Assembly (NCBI GenBank): GCA_027579435.1
Contig: JANBPK010001315.1
Coordinates: forward strand, 1 to 27,027
DNA: 27,027 nt
Reading direction: 5' to 3'
Origin: Candolleomyces eurysporus
Taxonomy: Eukaryota > Basidiomycota > Agaricomycetes > Agaricales > Psathyrellaceae
Under the pieces are notes generated by a model that did not search any database, had not been told where the DNA came from, and saw only the letters and a program-made list of their open reading frames with translations. Of the stretch, positions 11,915 through 20,647 are shown piece after piece (the stretch's first letter is position 1; the number at the start of each line of letters is the position of its first letter). The translations under genes and the position numbers were made by a program.

Positions 11915-12290
11915 TTTCGCTCCCTAGCGAGCTAAATAAGGAGAAGGAGGACTCAGAGAGTCGGAGACCAGCAATACCGGAGAGACGGTGCAGAGATGAC
12001 TCGAGGAGTAGAGAGAGAGAGAGGAGGGGAAGAGTGTGATAAAATTGATGGCGTACGTACAGAACCGACCATGATGCCTGATCGCTATTTGTAGGAAAGT
12101 AGATTCCCCGATAGCTTCGAGGCGCCCGAATTGCTATTGGATTCACTGCTCTATTATTGCGATGCTTCATTTGATTACTGTGAATTTATAGCTCGGGCTG
12201 TTGAGTCCAACAGCGAAGAAGGAGGGAACCTTGCTATACTTGACATCTCCGTATTGGAAGAAGTTCGAGACACCCTAGGTGATATCGGGC
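11915..12290. other. argJ upstream region
   Basis: Promoter and 5' UTR side of argJ. The longest frame (12170-11637, minus) only overlaps argJ in another frame. No clear TATA box. Confidence 0.4.
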
Positions 12291-12299
12291 TTATCGGAC

Positions 12300-12520
12300 G
12301 GCTTTTCCGACTCCATGCTCGGTCCGTCTTGCGGAGGTCCATCTGAGAATGGATTCGTCGTTCGGCAATGCGGCAAGGTTGTCATCCACCCGGCATGTGG
12401 CCCATCTTTGCTGACTGCGGTGAGAACCCGAGGTATTTCGTCGTTGGTTGGGAGGTACGTATAAAGTATGCTGATGAAGATCTCGGTAGTCGTGCATTGC
12501 AGGCAGAGGCTGAGAGGGTT
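12300..12520 (-). pseudogene. possible F-box domain relic
   Basis: Reading on the minus strand from about 12510, the frame gives TEIFISILYTYLP and IPRVLTAVSK. After a one-base slip it continues RWATCRVDDNLAALPNDE. The pattern (xxEIFxxIL, then VLTAVSKRW) resembles the F-box core PTDILLNIF and LLFTAVNKRW of the gene at 6495-8036, including similar DNA around the TAV codons. Nothing recognisable precedes or follows. Short and frame-broken, so I treat it as a fragment; chance similarity is possible. Confidence 0.35.
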
Positions 12521-12902
12521 CGGTAGTGAGAGAAGAAAGGCTATTCTAGGATTATTTCGATATGCCACTAAATCCTTCGTGACCGGTGATCATTGCGGTA
12601 GGAGCTTGACTCGAAGACCAAGGCAAAGCGACGTACAGTACACCCTCCTGGAGTCACATCCCGGGTTTCCCAAGTCTTTGAGCTCTGATGCCATCAATTT
12701 GTGCTGCCATAATAGGTGGCTGATATGGGCTTGGCTACGAAAAATGCCCGTTCACTGCTGTTCGATTATCTACCTCTGCTCAGTAGGCCAGACGGAAAAC
12801 GTGACCTCAAAGAGTAGGAAATAGACCGCATGGGCTTCATGTAGGCCTCAGAACGACACACCAACCACAAACCTCCAAACGGTACGCGCGGCGAGAGGAG
12901 TG
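12521..12902. other. gene-free stretch between two probable relics
   Basis: Only short frames without family resemblance. No repeats or RNA genes recognised. Confidence 0.4.
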
Positions 12903-13094
12903 TCAGGCGATCAACCAAGCAATACAGTGGATTGCGCCGAAGAGCAATGCGACGAGTGGGACGATGGTGTGATGACGGTGGGGATCCTGTTGAGCAAAGC
13001 GGACGAGGTCTGATAGGCGTAGTATGTGCGGATAGAAGCAGTTCAGTCTTTCATAAAAATCTCTCAACTTTGTTGATGCAGGGGCATAAATCAC
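12903..13094 (-). pseudogene. possible membrane-protein fragment with FGAIHCIAW motif
   Basis: A minus-strand frame gives LRDFYERLNCFYPHI, then TIVPLVALLFGAIHCIAW and a stop three codons later. The hydrophobic segment followed by an IHCIAW-like motif recalls a large group of uncharacterised fungal membrane proteins in which this helix is followed by more sequence. Here it is cut short and no upstream exons are recognised. Read as a relic or terminal exon of an unrecognised gene. Confidence 0.3.
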
Positions 13095-13720
13095 CCTCCC
13101 TAGTCAGACCAACATCCAATTGTGATTGTTTGACGAGGGATCTAGCCCCGTTACCACTTCCTTCTTAAATTCAGCTTCTTGTGAATCTCTAGCCGAGGGA
13201 CGGGATATCGCGGGCAAAGAAGTGTTCGTCTATTGCGGGTGCGTTCGCAGCGGACACTTCCGTCAGCCCAGACTTTTCCTAGCTTCGAACCCATTGGTCA
13301 CTGGAAAAAGCTCCAAGAAAGCTCCTGCAGAGTCACAAGAGCATTGAAAGTGGGTTATCACACAGAGATTGTCCGAGTGAGGGAACGGCAAGTCGACCTT
13401 CTCAGTTTCAGTTCCCAGCTGACTATTTACATCATCGTACTCTTGGCCTGCTGAGCGCATCGAGTTTGTGAAGGGTCCCTTTGTTTAATAGATCCGCAGA
13501 CTTCGTTCTAGACTTCTCTATTCATCCTCTTGACTTCGTGGAATGATGTTGCTCGAGCATGACGTCTTTCTCTTCTTCCTTCACATTGTACTTACACACG
13601 TACCTGGTGCGTTAGAAACTCAGCTCCGCTAAAAGCCCGTTGCTATTTCACAACAGAGGGGTTAAATACGAACCAGTAGCTTACCTTGAGCTACCCATGA
13701 TCGACCCAATGAGCGCCAAA
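13095..13720. other. upstream region of the Cys-rich secreted gene
   Basis: No gene recognised; presumed promoter and 5' UTR for the plus-strand gene starting at 13721. Confidence 0.4.
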
Positions 13721-14410
13721 ATGGTTTTCCGTTACTTCATATTTTTATTCGTAATGGCCACATGGCCGCCCGTGTTGGCAGTCAGCGATCTTAAAGATAG
13801 CATCCTGACTGCCCCTCCGGCGGTTCAGACGCCCAATCTTAGAGGTACGTAGCCATCAATTGCACCGGAATATAACCCTTCAATGAAACATTTAACTGAA
13901 CCCTCAGCTTCAACCACAACCTCGAGCTCGTGCTACTCCCAAGATTACCCTGCGACTTGCAGCGGGTTCTGCAACAACTTCAACGGCGCCTACAGCACAA
14001 CGACACGAGTCAACGGATGCCCCTTCTGCTGGTGCTTCAACCGGCCCCTCGCCCCCACTTGTTCAGCCGTCGTGCCTCAGCACTGTGTAACCAGTGCATC
14101 TTGTGCATACACCACGGCGCAGTCCTGCACTCTCGAGGGACGATATGTCACCCGGTACAACAGTGCGGATCCTGAAGGGTGCCCTAGCTGTCAATGCGAG
14201 CAGACAACGTGCTATCTGCTTCCGACTGTCACTCCGTGCCAGAGATCGGGTCCATGCTCGACCGGGACGTGGACAACTGTGCCGTGCGAGTATTGTCCGG
14301 TGAAGTGCGTTTGCGCGCCGACGACGAAGGCGTTGGAGATGGTATCTACGGTGGATATCAAAGTAACAGCAGCGCCGACGAGCTATGCGGCCACCACCAC
14401 TTTGGGGTAG
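13721..14410 (+). CDS. secreted Cys-rich protein with antistasin-like modules, 208 aa
   Basis: Exons 13721-13844 and 13908-14410 (phase 1). The start chosen is the ATG in CCAAAATGG, which gives a signal peptide MVFRYFIFLFVMATWPPVLA; two in-frame ATGs lie upstream at 13697 and 13709. After a Thr/Ser linker come three Cys-rich blocks. Block 1 runs from CYSQDYPATCSGFC to VNGCPFCWCF, block 2 from CVTSASC through SADPEGCPSCQCE, block 3 from CYLLPTVTPC to CEYCPVKCVC. The G-C-x-x-C-x-C ends, especially DPEGCPSCQC, resemble antistasin-type repeats known from serine protease inhibitors. The tail is Thr/Ala-rich without a strong hydrophobic end, so free secretion is likely. A protease-inhibitor role is inference from Cys spacing only; another Cys-rich effector fold is possible. 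Confidence 0.68.
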
Positions 14411-14810
14411 GCGGCCTATGTAATCAAGTTGTATTTGGTGTGAGTCAGACTCGGGGAGATATGAAGAGAGGAGTTGATTAAGCGAGGGAAGAGGTTGATG
14501 AAAATCTGACATGTAGTGAATTCGAACTCCCATTACACAGCTGCGGTGAATAATAGTTCTCGGTGGCTACTATGCTGTGTAACATACCCTTAATGTTTGG
14601 TTTCAAGCAGGGTAAAAAGTCACATCCATTCGAAAGAAATTAAGAAAATACAGTCCGGAGCTAGCCCGTACTAGGACGCTGCTACCCGCAGAAGGCATCG
14701 TCACGGTGTCCTTGTCCATTATCAGCCCACGACCGCGAAGACTCCTTCGAGCACCGAGCCTTGATATAATAGCTAGAGTAATAGAACCAGTCGAATTGGT
14801 GTCTTGGCAG
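14411..14810. other. convergent 3' flanks
   Basis: Lies between the stop of the Cys-rich gene (+) and the stop of the twelve-exon secreted gene (-). A minus frame 14854-14603 overlaps the last exon in another frame and is not real. Confidence 0.5.
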
Positions 14811-16496
14811 CTAGCTCGCCTGGTACGTCCCACATATCGGACCCTTGATATCAATGTAGCTTGTCCTTTCTTCTTGAGTCAGAACATCGGCGATGTGGAT
14901 TCCCCCTAAACCATTCAATTAAATCAGATTCTTAGGCGTCTAATTGAGGTTGTAGAGCAGTGAAGGATCGTAACTCACAGTGGTAGTGTTTGCTGTGCTC
15001 CGGGTCATCAGAAGGCGCACGCTACATTCGGAAAAACAGATAGACCAATTAGTTGCTTCGGATAAAATGACGGGATGAAGTTATAGACGCACCCTCTCAG
15101 GGTAGAAGAACCAAACAGCCTCTTCAGCAACGACAGGAACCCGTCCCTGGCCGATACCGCTACACGTCTTCGTCTCAAGCTAAGTATTCGAGAAGGACGA
15201 AATCGCGTTAAGTTCAAGGTATAGTGCAAACGGAAGATGTGGGCAGCCGACTTGGACTCACCGTCATGGCGCACAGATTGGTTTTCAAACTCGACGGTGA
15301 CAAAAATGCACCGCTGAGACTGATGCGGCGACGATGACGAGAGCAACGAGAGGAGACTATTCAAGGTACATGATTGACTAAAGCCTTGTAGTAAGTAGAT
15401 ACAGTAGGTGCTATATATACTAAAGTCTGTGGAGTAAATAATAGGAGTTCGTGAAACATATGATGAAATTCTGGAGTGATGAGAGCATCGAATATCGAAC
15501 TTGACTAATAATACTTGACAGACGGTGGTCTCCAGCACGTTGCTTGAGGTCGTGCTGAATCTAACCGCCCAGAACGAGCGAATTGCGAAAGTCAACTTGG
15601 TGAATGGGAGATGAAAGAGGGAGGTAATACGCACGAACTCGACCTCTCATTTGTGACTTCCGCAGAGACCGTCGTTTCCAATCCTGCGTCAAAAAGACCT
15701 TCGACCGAAAACCCGACACTGAACGACATTGAGACGCCAATGGTGGCAGAGTCTAAGGAAGCGTTGATAGATGTTGAGCTAAGTAAAGGACACGTAAGGT
15801 CAGAGATAAAGAAGGTAATACGTACTAGTCACGGTCCACGACCCCTGCTGTTCGATCCCTGTCCTCTGAAGGAACTTGACTTTCTGGTTCGTCCCATCCA
15901 CAGTCCCCTGAACTGTATTGTTCAAGGAGCTGCAAGACGGTTGCGCTGCAGTCGCGTAGCATAAAAATTAGAGCAATCTAGGATCTGGAGGTCTATGGAG
16001 GGATACACCCACTAGCATACGAAATTTTCACGAATGCCTCGTTCATGCAAGCATTTGCTCGACCATACTCGGGGTGCTGTGCGGCGGATAGTATCAATTA
16101 AATAAAGGGTCGCTCGTCATTGGCAACTTCACGGCCCGCAGAGCCCAACTGAATTATACTGACCCATGGGGTTCTCCTTGAGGCCCATACGTATCTTGTG
16201 CATATTGAACCAGCTTGGGCCATGCACGAACTACGAAAAACTCACTTAGCCACGGGATATCCGAGACTGTTGAAGAAAGACAGGCAGACTCATGCGTTTG
16301 AAGTTGTTTAAGCTCAAGTGAATAGCAGGATAACGCAGCGCGTTCTGAGAGAGGGCTTGGCGCAAGTGGGCCGGCCTTCGCAGCTCCGACGAGCGAGACG
16401 AGGCTAATGAGAGAGAGGGAGCCAAGACCCGGGATCTATGCGGGAAAGTAATGTAAGTGCCGACTGCGACAAAGGAAGTGCAGTCGGACTAACCAT
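14811..16496 (-). CDS. secreted protein of unknown function, about 325 aa, twelve exons
   Basis: Proposed exons: 16496-16494 (ATG only), 16435-16160, 16076-16013, 15945-15822, 15778-15635, 15560-15515, 15426-15370, 15313-15275, 15179-15093, 15021-14979, 14905-14811. The 5' UTR probably adds one upstream exon segment to the first. All phases close to 326 codons. It begins with a signal peptide (M, then IPGLGSLSLISLVSLVGAAK). Landmarks in order: ACMNEAFVKISYA, PSCSSLNNTVQGTVDG, KVKFLQRTGIEQQGSWTVTS, a Ser/Val/Gly-rich stretch (ATIGVSMSFSVGFSVEG), NVLETTVC, LVYIAPTVSTYYK, CSGIGQGRVPVVAEEAVWF, FYPERRAP and HWGIHIADVLTQEERTSYID to the stop. Alternating hydrophobic/polar residues suggest beta structure. 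It resembles an unnamed agaricomycete secreted family; I cannot assign a role. Boundaries around 15426-15275 are least certain. Confidence 0.6.
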
Positions 16497-16719
16497 TTTT
16501 GAGCTCGAGAAAGACGGGTTCTGAAGTCGTTGACAAGTCGGACTCGAGGCGAGGCTGACAAGGAAAACTACGTTATAACTGTATTGACGAAAAATAGAAC
16601 GAAAGGACTACCGAATGGAGCGAATGAAACGAAAGAGAGGGGTGCAAGTAAGGGAAGGACCTGCTCGACAGGAAGAAACGAGACGATGATTAATTACTGA
16701 CAGCAATTGAAACATAGAG

Positions 16720-16730
16720 CCTTTTATACC
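16720..16730 (-). promoter_or_regulatory. TATA-like box of the twelve-exon secreted gene
   Basis: Minus strand reads GGTATAAAAGG, about 225 bases before the ATG at 16496. The intervening stretch is pyrimidine-rich with no ATG in a good context, as in a fungal 5' UTR. Confidence 0.5.
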
Positions 16731-17370
16731 ATTCAGCCACCAGTGCTGACTCCGTGCTGCCGGGCTCCGGTACGGTGAGCGCCTATGGATTGACTTACCT
16801 GACTGAGCACTCCCGTATTACGTAACGGGAACAAGGGCTGCTGTTCACGAATCTGTCAATATCCCTAACGTCCACAAGGTGCATTAATATTGAAGTAAAT
16901 TCCGTCTGTTGTCAAGGCGAGATGTACCGAAGACTGGCCCGAGCGTTTCGTAATGTTAGACCGAGGACGTGGGGNTTTTTTTCTGGGCTGGAGTTGGGCG
17001 GTTATCAGTCCGGAGAAGATGAGAAGATCAAATATCGATACCAATAGATTATCGTGTACGAGGGAGCGAGTGTTGGCATCTCCTCAATGCTACCCGACGA
17101 ACGTGTCTATTGAAAAGCCAAGGGCATTTCTATTGAATTCAGAGTGCCAGTTCGAGGTATGTATGTCACAAGTCGAAATGGAACACCATAAACCATGTGG
17201 TCAGGAGGGTATAGGGTGTATTTCAGGCGCTCATCACCTTTGAAACTACTGATCATCCCCACACCTGTCCTTCCTCGGCCATGACGGTTTGAACAAAGGA
17301 ATGGAATTGTAGCGCACGTGTACAGAGAAACAGGCTTGTAGCAAGAAGAGTAGATCATGTCTACTACTGT
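16731..17370. other. intergenic between two minus-strand secreted genes
   Basis: Upstream of the twelve-exon gene and downstream of the AA9 gene. An N at 16975 sits between G4 and a T run. No gene recognised. Confidence 0.5.
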
Positions 17371-18569
17371 TCAGTCCTCCCCAGTCCACACAGCTAGAGC
17401 AACCCGTTAGCCACCTCAACAGATAAGACCTCGAGTGAAGAGGGACATACCAGGCCCAGGCAGCTCATATGTCGTAATCGTCGGTGCCTCAGGACTGTAC
17501 AAGTCAACATTAAGCCCAGGATCGGATGCCTTATACGCCCCGGGAAAGCTGACGAGGTATTCGTCCGATGGAAGCTTCCCTCTGCCTCCTACGACCTTGA
17601 GCTGCGCACATTCAATGTAGAATTGAGGACCGGCCCAATATGCGTGTATGGCGATGAGTTCGTGCTAAAAAAATAGGCACTTCAGTGAGTAATTCAGCAA
17701 CGGCGACGATAAGTTGATCCACGCACCCTGATCAGGTACTCTCCGTCCGCCAGGGCAGCTGGTATAGTCGCAGTATATACGCCTGTCTTACTGACGACCC
17801 CACTTCCCCAGTCTCCGTCTCTACATGCGGATAGGGGTTGGTCAAGGATGAAGCGAAACCAAGTAGAAACAACGTACACAAGACTCCCCTTGATCAAACC
17901 AACATGGTCTATCTTGAACCACTTCAACTCTCTACTATTCGAGTCTGTGCATGACCCGGGGCATCTTGCCATGTACACAGTCGCAGGACCGTAAGGGTGC
18001 AGCCACAAACTATCAATGTGTGCGGGTCAGCGTCCAGTCAGTCCACAATCGGACTCGTGAAGGGACACGTACCCATAGACCGCAGTGATGTTCGTCCCTG
18101 CTTTGATGTTTGCTGACAGCTGGGTCCCTCCTTCCCCTACCGGGCCACCGTCGTTGTTGCACGACATGCCCTCGAGAAGATGGTTTAATGAGATTAGATT
18201 TCGCTAGAACTGGCTGGTGCTGAAAAGAGCGTACCGCGTCTAATGTACCGAGGATAGGATCGATCGTATCTAACGTCGAGGGCTGAGGACATATTCTGCT
18301 AACGAAAAGGTGCAGCATGCTCACGGTAAGGGCGAGCAATTGTCGCCTGCCCTTCTGAGGACTCAAAAGCATTGTATCCTGGATACTCAACAGCTGTTTG
18401 AGGAGACGAAGATAGCCGAAGGGGTTTGGATGAGCACTGACGAGAATTCGAAGCGTAAAGTGATCGGAATCGTACCCTCGATAATATAGCTGGTTACCCC
18501 GCCATGTGCGCGAACCCTGGTCAAAAGCAAGAGAAAAGGAGCTAGGAGAAAGAAGACAGAGGTGTGCAT
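17371..18569 (-). CDS. AA9 lytic polysaccharide monooxygenase, 252 aa, eight exons
   Basis: Copper enzyme that oxidatively cleaves cellulose or other beta-glucans outside the cell. Exons: 18569-18476, 18393-18325, 18269-18235, 18170-18073, 18009-17878, 17820-17727, 17664-17451, 17393-17371; all phases close. The signal peptide (MHTSVFFLLAPFLLLLTRVR, then A) ends exactly before His22, the N-terminal histidine of the copper brace. AA9 landmarks follow: VEYPGYNAF, TIDPI, GMSCNNDGGPVGEGGTQLSA, HPYGPATVYMARCPGSC (His103, second brace His), KWFKIDHVGL, GVYTATIPAALADGEYLIR, HELIAIHAYWAGPQFYIEC (second-sphere His181 and Gln188, axial Tyr190) and a C-terminal PGPAVW-type end. No CBM1 module; ligand roles are from family knowledge. 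Mature length is normal. Tiny exons (35 and 23 nt) are typical of basidiomycete AA9 genes. Confidence 0.93.
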
Positions 18570-18652
18570 CAAGGTGTTGTGGTGTTAATCAGGGTTTCGA
18601 GAGGCTAATCGTTCCAACGCAGTGGTCGAGGTGAGAGGGAAAACGGCAAAAT

Positions 18653-18663
18653 CATTTATACCT
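18653..18663 (-). promoter_or_regulatory. TATA-like box of the AA9 gene
   Basis: Minus strand AGGTATAAATG, about 85 bases upstream of the AA9 ATG at 18569, a usual distance for a regulated fungal gene. Confidence 0.5.
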
Positions 18664-19019
18664 CAGTACGTGGGCGATGGCTTTAATGAGCCATGCACCA
18701 CCCGGAGATTATCCCAAGCGTTATCAGCCCATCCTCATCCACGGTCCTGCTAAAAGGACAGGACAGGAACAGCGTCGTCTGGAGAAGCGCGTCGTGGATG
18801 ATGATTGAATATAAAACAAGGTATTCTCAGCATTATCTTCGGTTGTACCAAAGAGATCACCGACATCTTGGCGAGAAGGCACAGAAGCGTGCTGGGATAG
18901 GACCAACGGCGTGCAGTGGCAATGGCAAAATAGGTACATTCCTGTGTTCGAAAAGGCACGACTGGGAAAGTTGTTAGTTCTACAGAGGATGGGAAAAGCG
19001 CGACATTACTACGCACAAC
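18664..19019. other. AA9 upstream region / lost 5' part of the BTB relic
   Basis: Between the AA9 promoter and the first recognisable codon of the BTB-family relic. Frames on both strands were inspected for the expected BTB exons and none was found. Confidence 0.4.
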
Positions 19020-19373
19020 GATTTGGGAGCTTCCCTCGGATGGGAAACGGCTGCTCGAATCCTGTGGGCTGCGGAGAAATTAAAAATGGAACGTCTTCTT
19101 GTGGTAGGGCGCGAAGCCTGACAATGTTCGCGGTGCTCCAGATCAGGTACACCGATCGCGCAACAAATAATCAGGAGGATATCTAGCAGAGGGGACTGGG
19201 TGGACGATGAATATGAAAATTCGACCGGCCAACCCTTGCTCAAATGCTCCATGTGCTCCCACTCTGTGGATAGTATTCAGGTGGAGCTTGAGGTTCTCAA
19301 AGGCCCTGGGCTCGATTCGGTCTCAGCCACAGGGAGGGAAGTGTTTGCGAGGGGGTTGAAGATGACGTACTGA
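19020..19373 (+). pseudogene. 3' half of a BTB-family paralogue with an in-frame stop
   Basis: Frame from 19020 gives LGASLGWETAARILWAAEKL, matching LASSLGWETAGRIAWAARKS of the intact gene downstream. Further on, QCSRCSRSGTPIAQQ matches QCMSCSRSASITASQ, CSMCSHSVDSIQVELEVL matches CSACNTRSSAIQVELSSL, and the end FARGLKMTY-stop matches FSDELKAMY-stop. One TGA at 19119-19121 replaces the Trp just before the first CxxC (TGG in the intact copy). The BTB-encoding 5' exons are not recognisable. Same orientation as the intact gene, so a tandem duplicate that has decayed; the stop could also be a base-call error, but the missing front half argues for a pseudogene. Confidence 0.8.
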
Positions 19374-19667
19374 ATGGCTTGCATCTATATTTAATTCATG
19401 TGAAGTCTGGGACGACGACAAGATGATACACTCATTTGTGCGACTCGAGATTGTAGGTACATTTCGTTCGACGTGTCTTGGAACGGTGAGGGAGTAGTTT
19501 GATTCATTTGAGCATGTACGTCACTCACCTACCTTAGAAGCGCCAAAGGCGTAGGCGTCTTTCTCTAACAATGACAATCATGCACACACAGCCGTTACCT
19601 TGCTGTTAGGCGCTAGTCTTCTCCTCTTTGTCCGTAGCTGCTTGGTTTAATGCTTCTATCCCCTGCC

Positions 19668-20647
19668 ATGGAAAGAAGTGATAATGTGAAGAAAGGGAAG
19701 TTCTTCTATGATATCGTCGTCGTGAAAGTTCGTTGGCCCACCTGCGATCTCTCCAGATTTCTCGATTGATCTTTCTCTCGCTACCAGGTGGAAGACACCC
19801 TACATCGAATTCCACGACTTCATCTGGAATTGTGGTCTCAAATGTTCAAAGATATGTTCCAGCTGCCTCAGGGGCCTGAATCAGAGGGTTCCTCGGAGAA
19901 GAATCCGATCGTCTTGTCCGGATGTTCGAACGCCGAGTTTGAGAGCCTCTTGACGGTCTTGTTCACACCAGTGTGAGTCCTTTGGACTAATGTTTTGCGA
20001 GGAATTTCGTACCATTAAGTTGTACTTCTCAGAGCATTAACCCCACTGAACCTGTCGAAGGATGAGTGGATCTCCGTTTTAAAGCTCGCAACAGCGTGGG
20101 ATATGGCGCAAGTGAGTGCCACTCCGATAATTGACACACAATATCTAAGCACTTGAGACTACAGGTGAGAAAACTGTCGATAAAGCAGCTGTCTTCGCTT
20201 GAAATTACGCCTGTTCAGAAGATTCAGCTTGGAAGAGCCTACAAGGTCGCACCATGGCTCATCGATGGGTGTACAGCAATTATCGGGGATCCTGATGCGT
20301 CGCTGGAATCCTTGGCGAGCTCTCTTGGATGGGAAACAGCTGGCAGAATTGCGTGGGCTGCAAGGAAGAGTCCGGCTCCAATGGAAGGGAAGATTGTCAT
20401 CGGGACGGAGAAATGGCAATGCATGAGTTGCTCAAGGTCTGCCTCCATAACTGCAAGTCAAGTCATGGAATCAGGATTGTTCGGCGGCCCACGATCAAGG
20501 ATAGCTACCAGCTGTTCCGCATGCAACACTAGGTCATCAGCCATTCAAGTAGAGCTTTCAAGTCTCAACTTTGGCTCCAGGTCGCAGGCAGGAAAACCCG
20601 AGGCTGTAAAGGAAGTTTTTTCCGACGAGTTGAAGGCCATGTACTGA
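19668..20647 (+). CDS. BTB-domain protein with C-terminal paired CxxC module, 268 aa
   Basis: Exons 19668-19727, 19788-19972, 20033-20111 and 20165-20647; phases close to 269 codons. Start ATG 19668 in GCCATGG. Residues 13-110 read as a BTB/POZ domain of the basidiomycete type: FYDIVVVKVEDTLHRIPRLH, then LELWSQMFKDMFQLPQG, PIVLSGCSNAEFESLLTVLF and LSKDEWISVLKLATAWDM. The region after it (IQLGRAYKVAPWLIDGCTAI, LASSLGWETAGRIAWAAR) is the helical extension common in this family. The C-terminal 80 residues carry C194-x2-C197 and C225-x2-C228, which could bind zinc. BTB domains mediate dimerisation or Cul3 binding; the partner here is unknown. The first donor (GTTCGT) is slightly off consensus. 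Confidence 0.8.

Noticed and set aside
11637..12170. Minus-strand frame of 177 codons over the argJ start
   Set aside because: Low-complexity shadow of argJ and its 5' flank, no true start.
15008..15634. Minus-strand uninterrupted frame of 208 codons
   Set aside because: Runs through several predicted introns; the spliced model gives a more protein-like sequence and closes all phases.
15611..15964. Plus-strand frame of 117 codons
   Set aside because: Antisense of exons 4-5 of the twelve-exon secreted gene, which has matching splice sites and a signal peptide on the minus strand.
17435..17620. Plus-strand frame of 61 codons
   Set aside because: Antisense of the last large AA9 exon.
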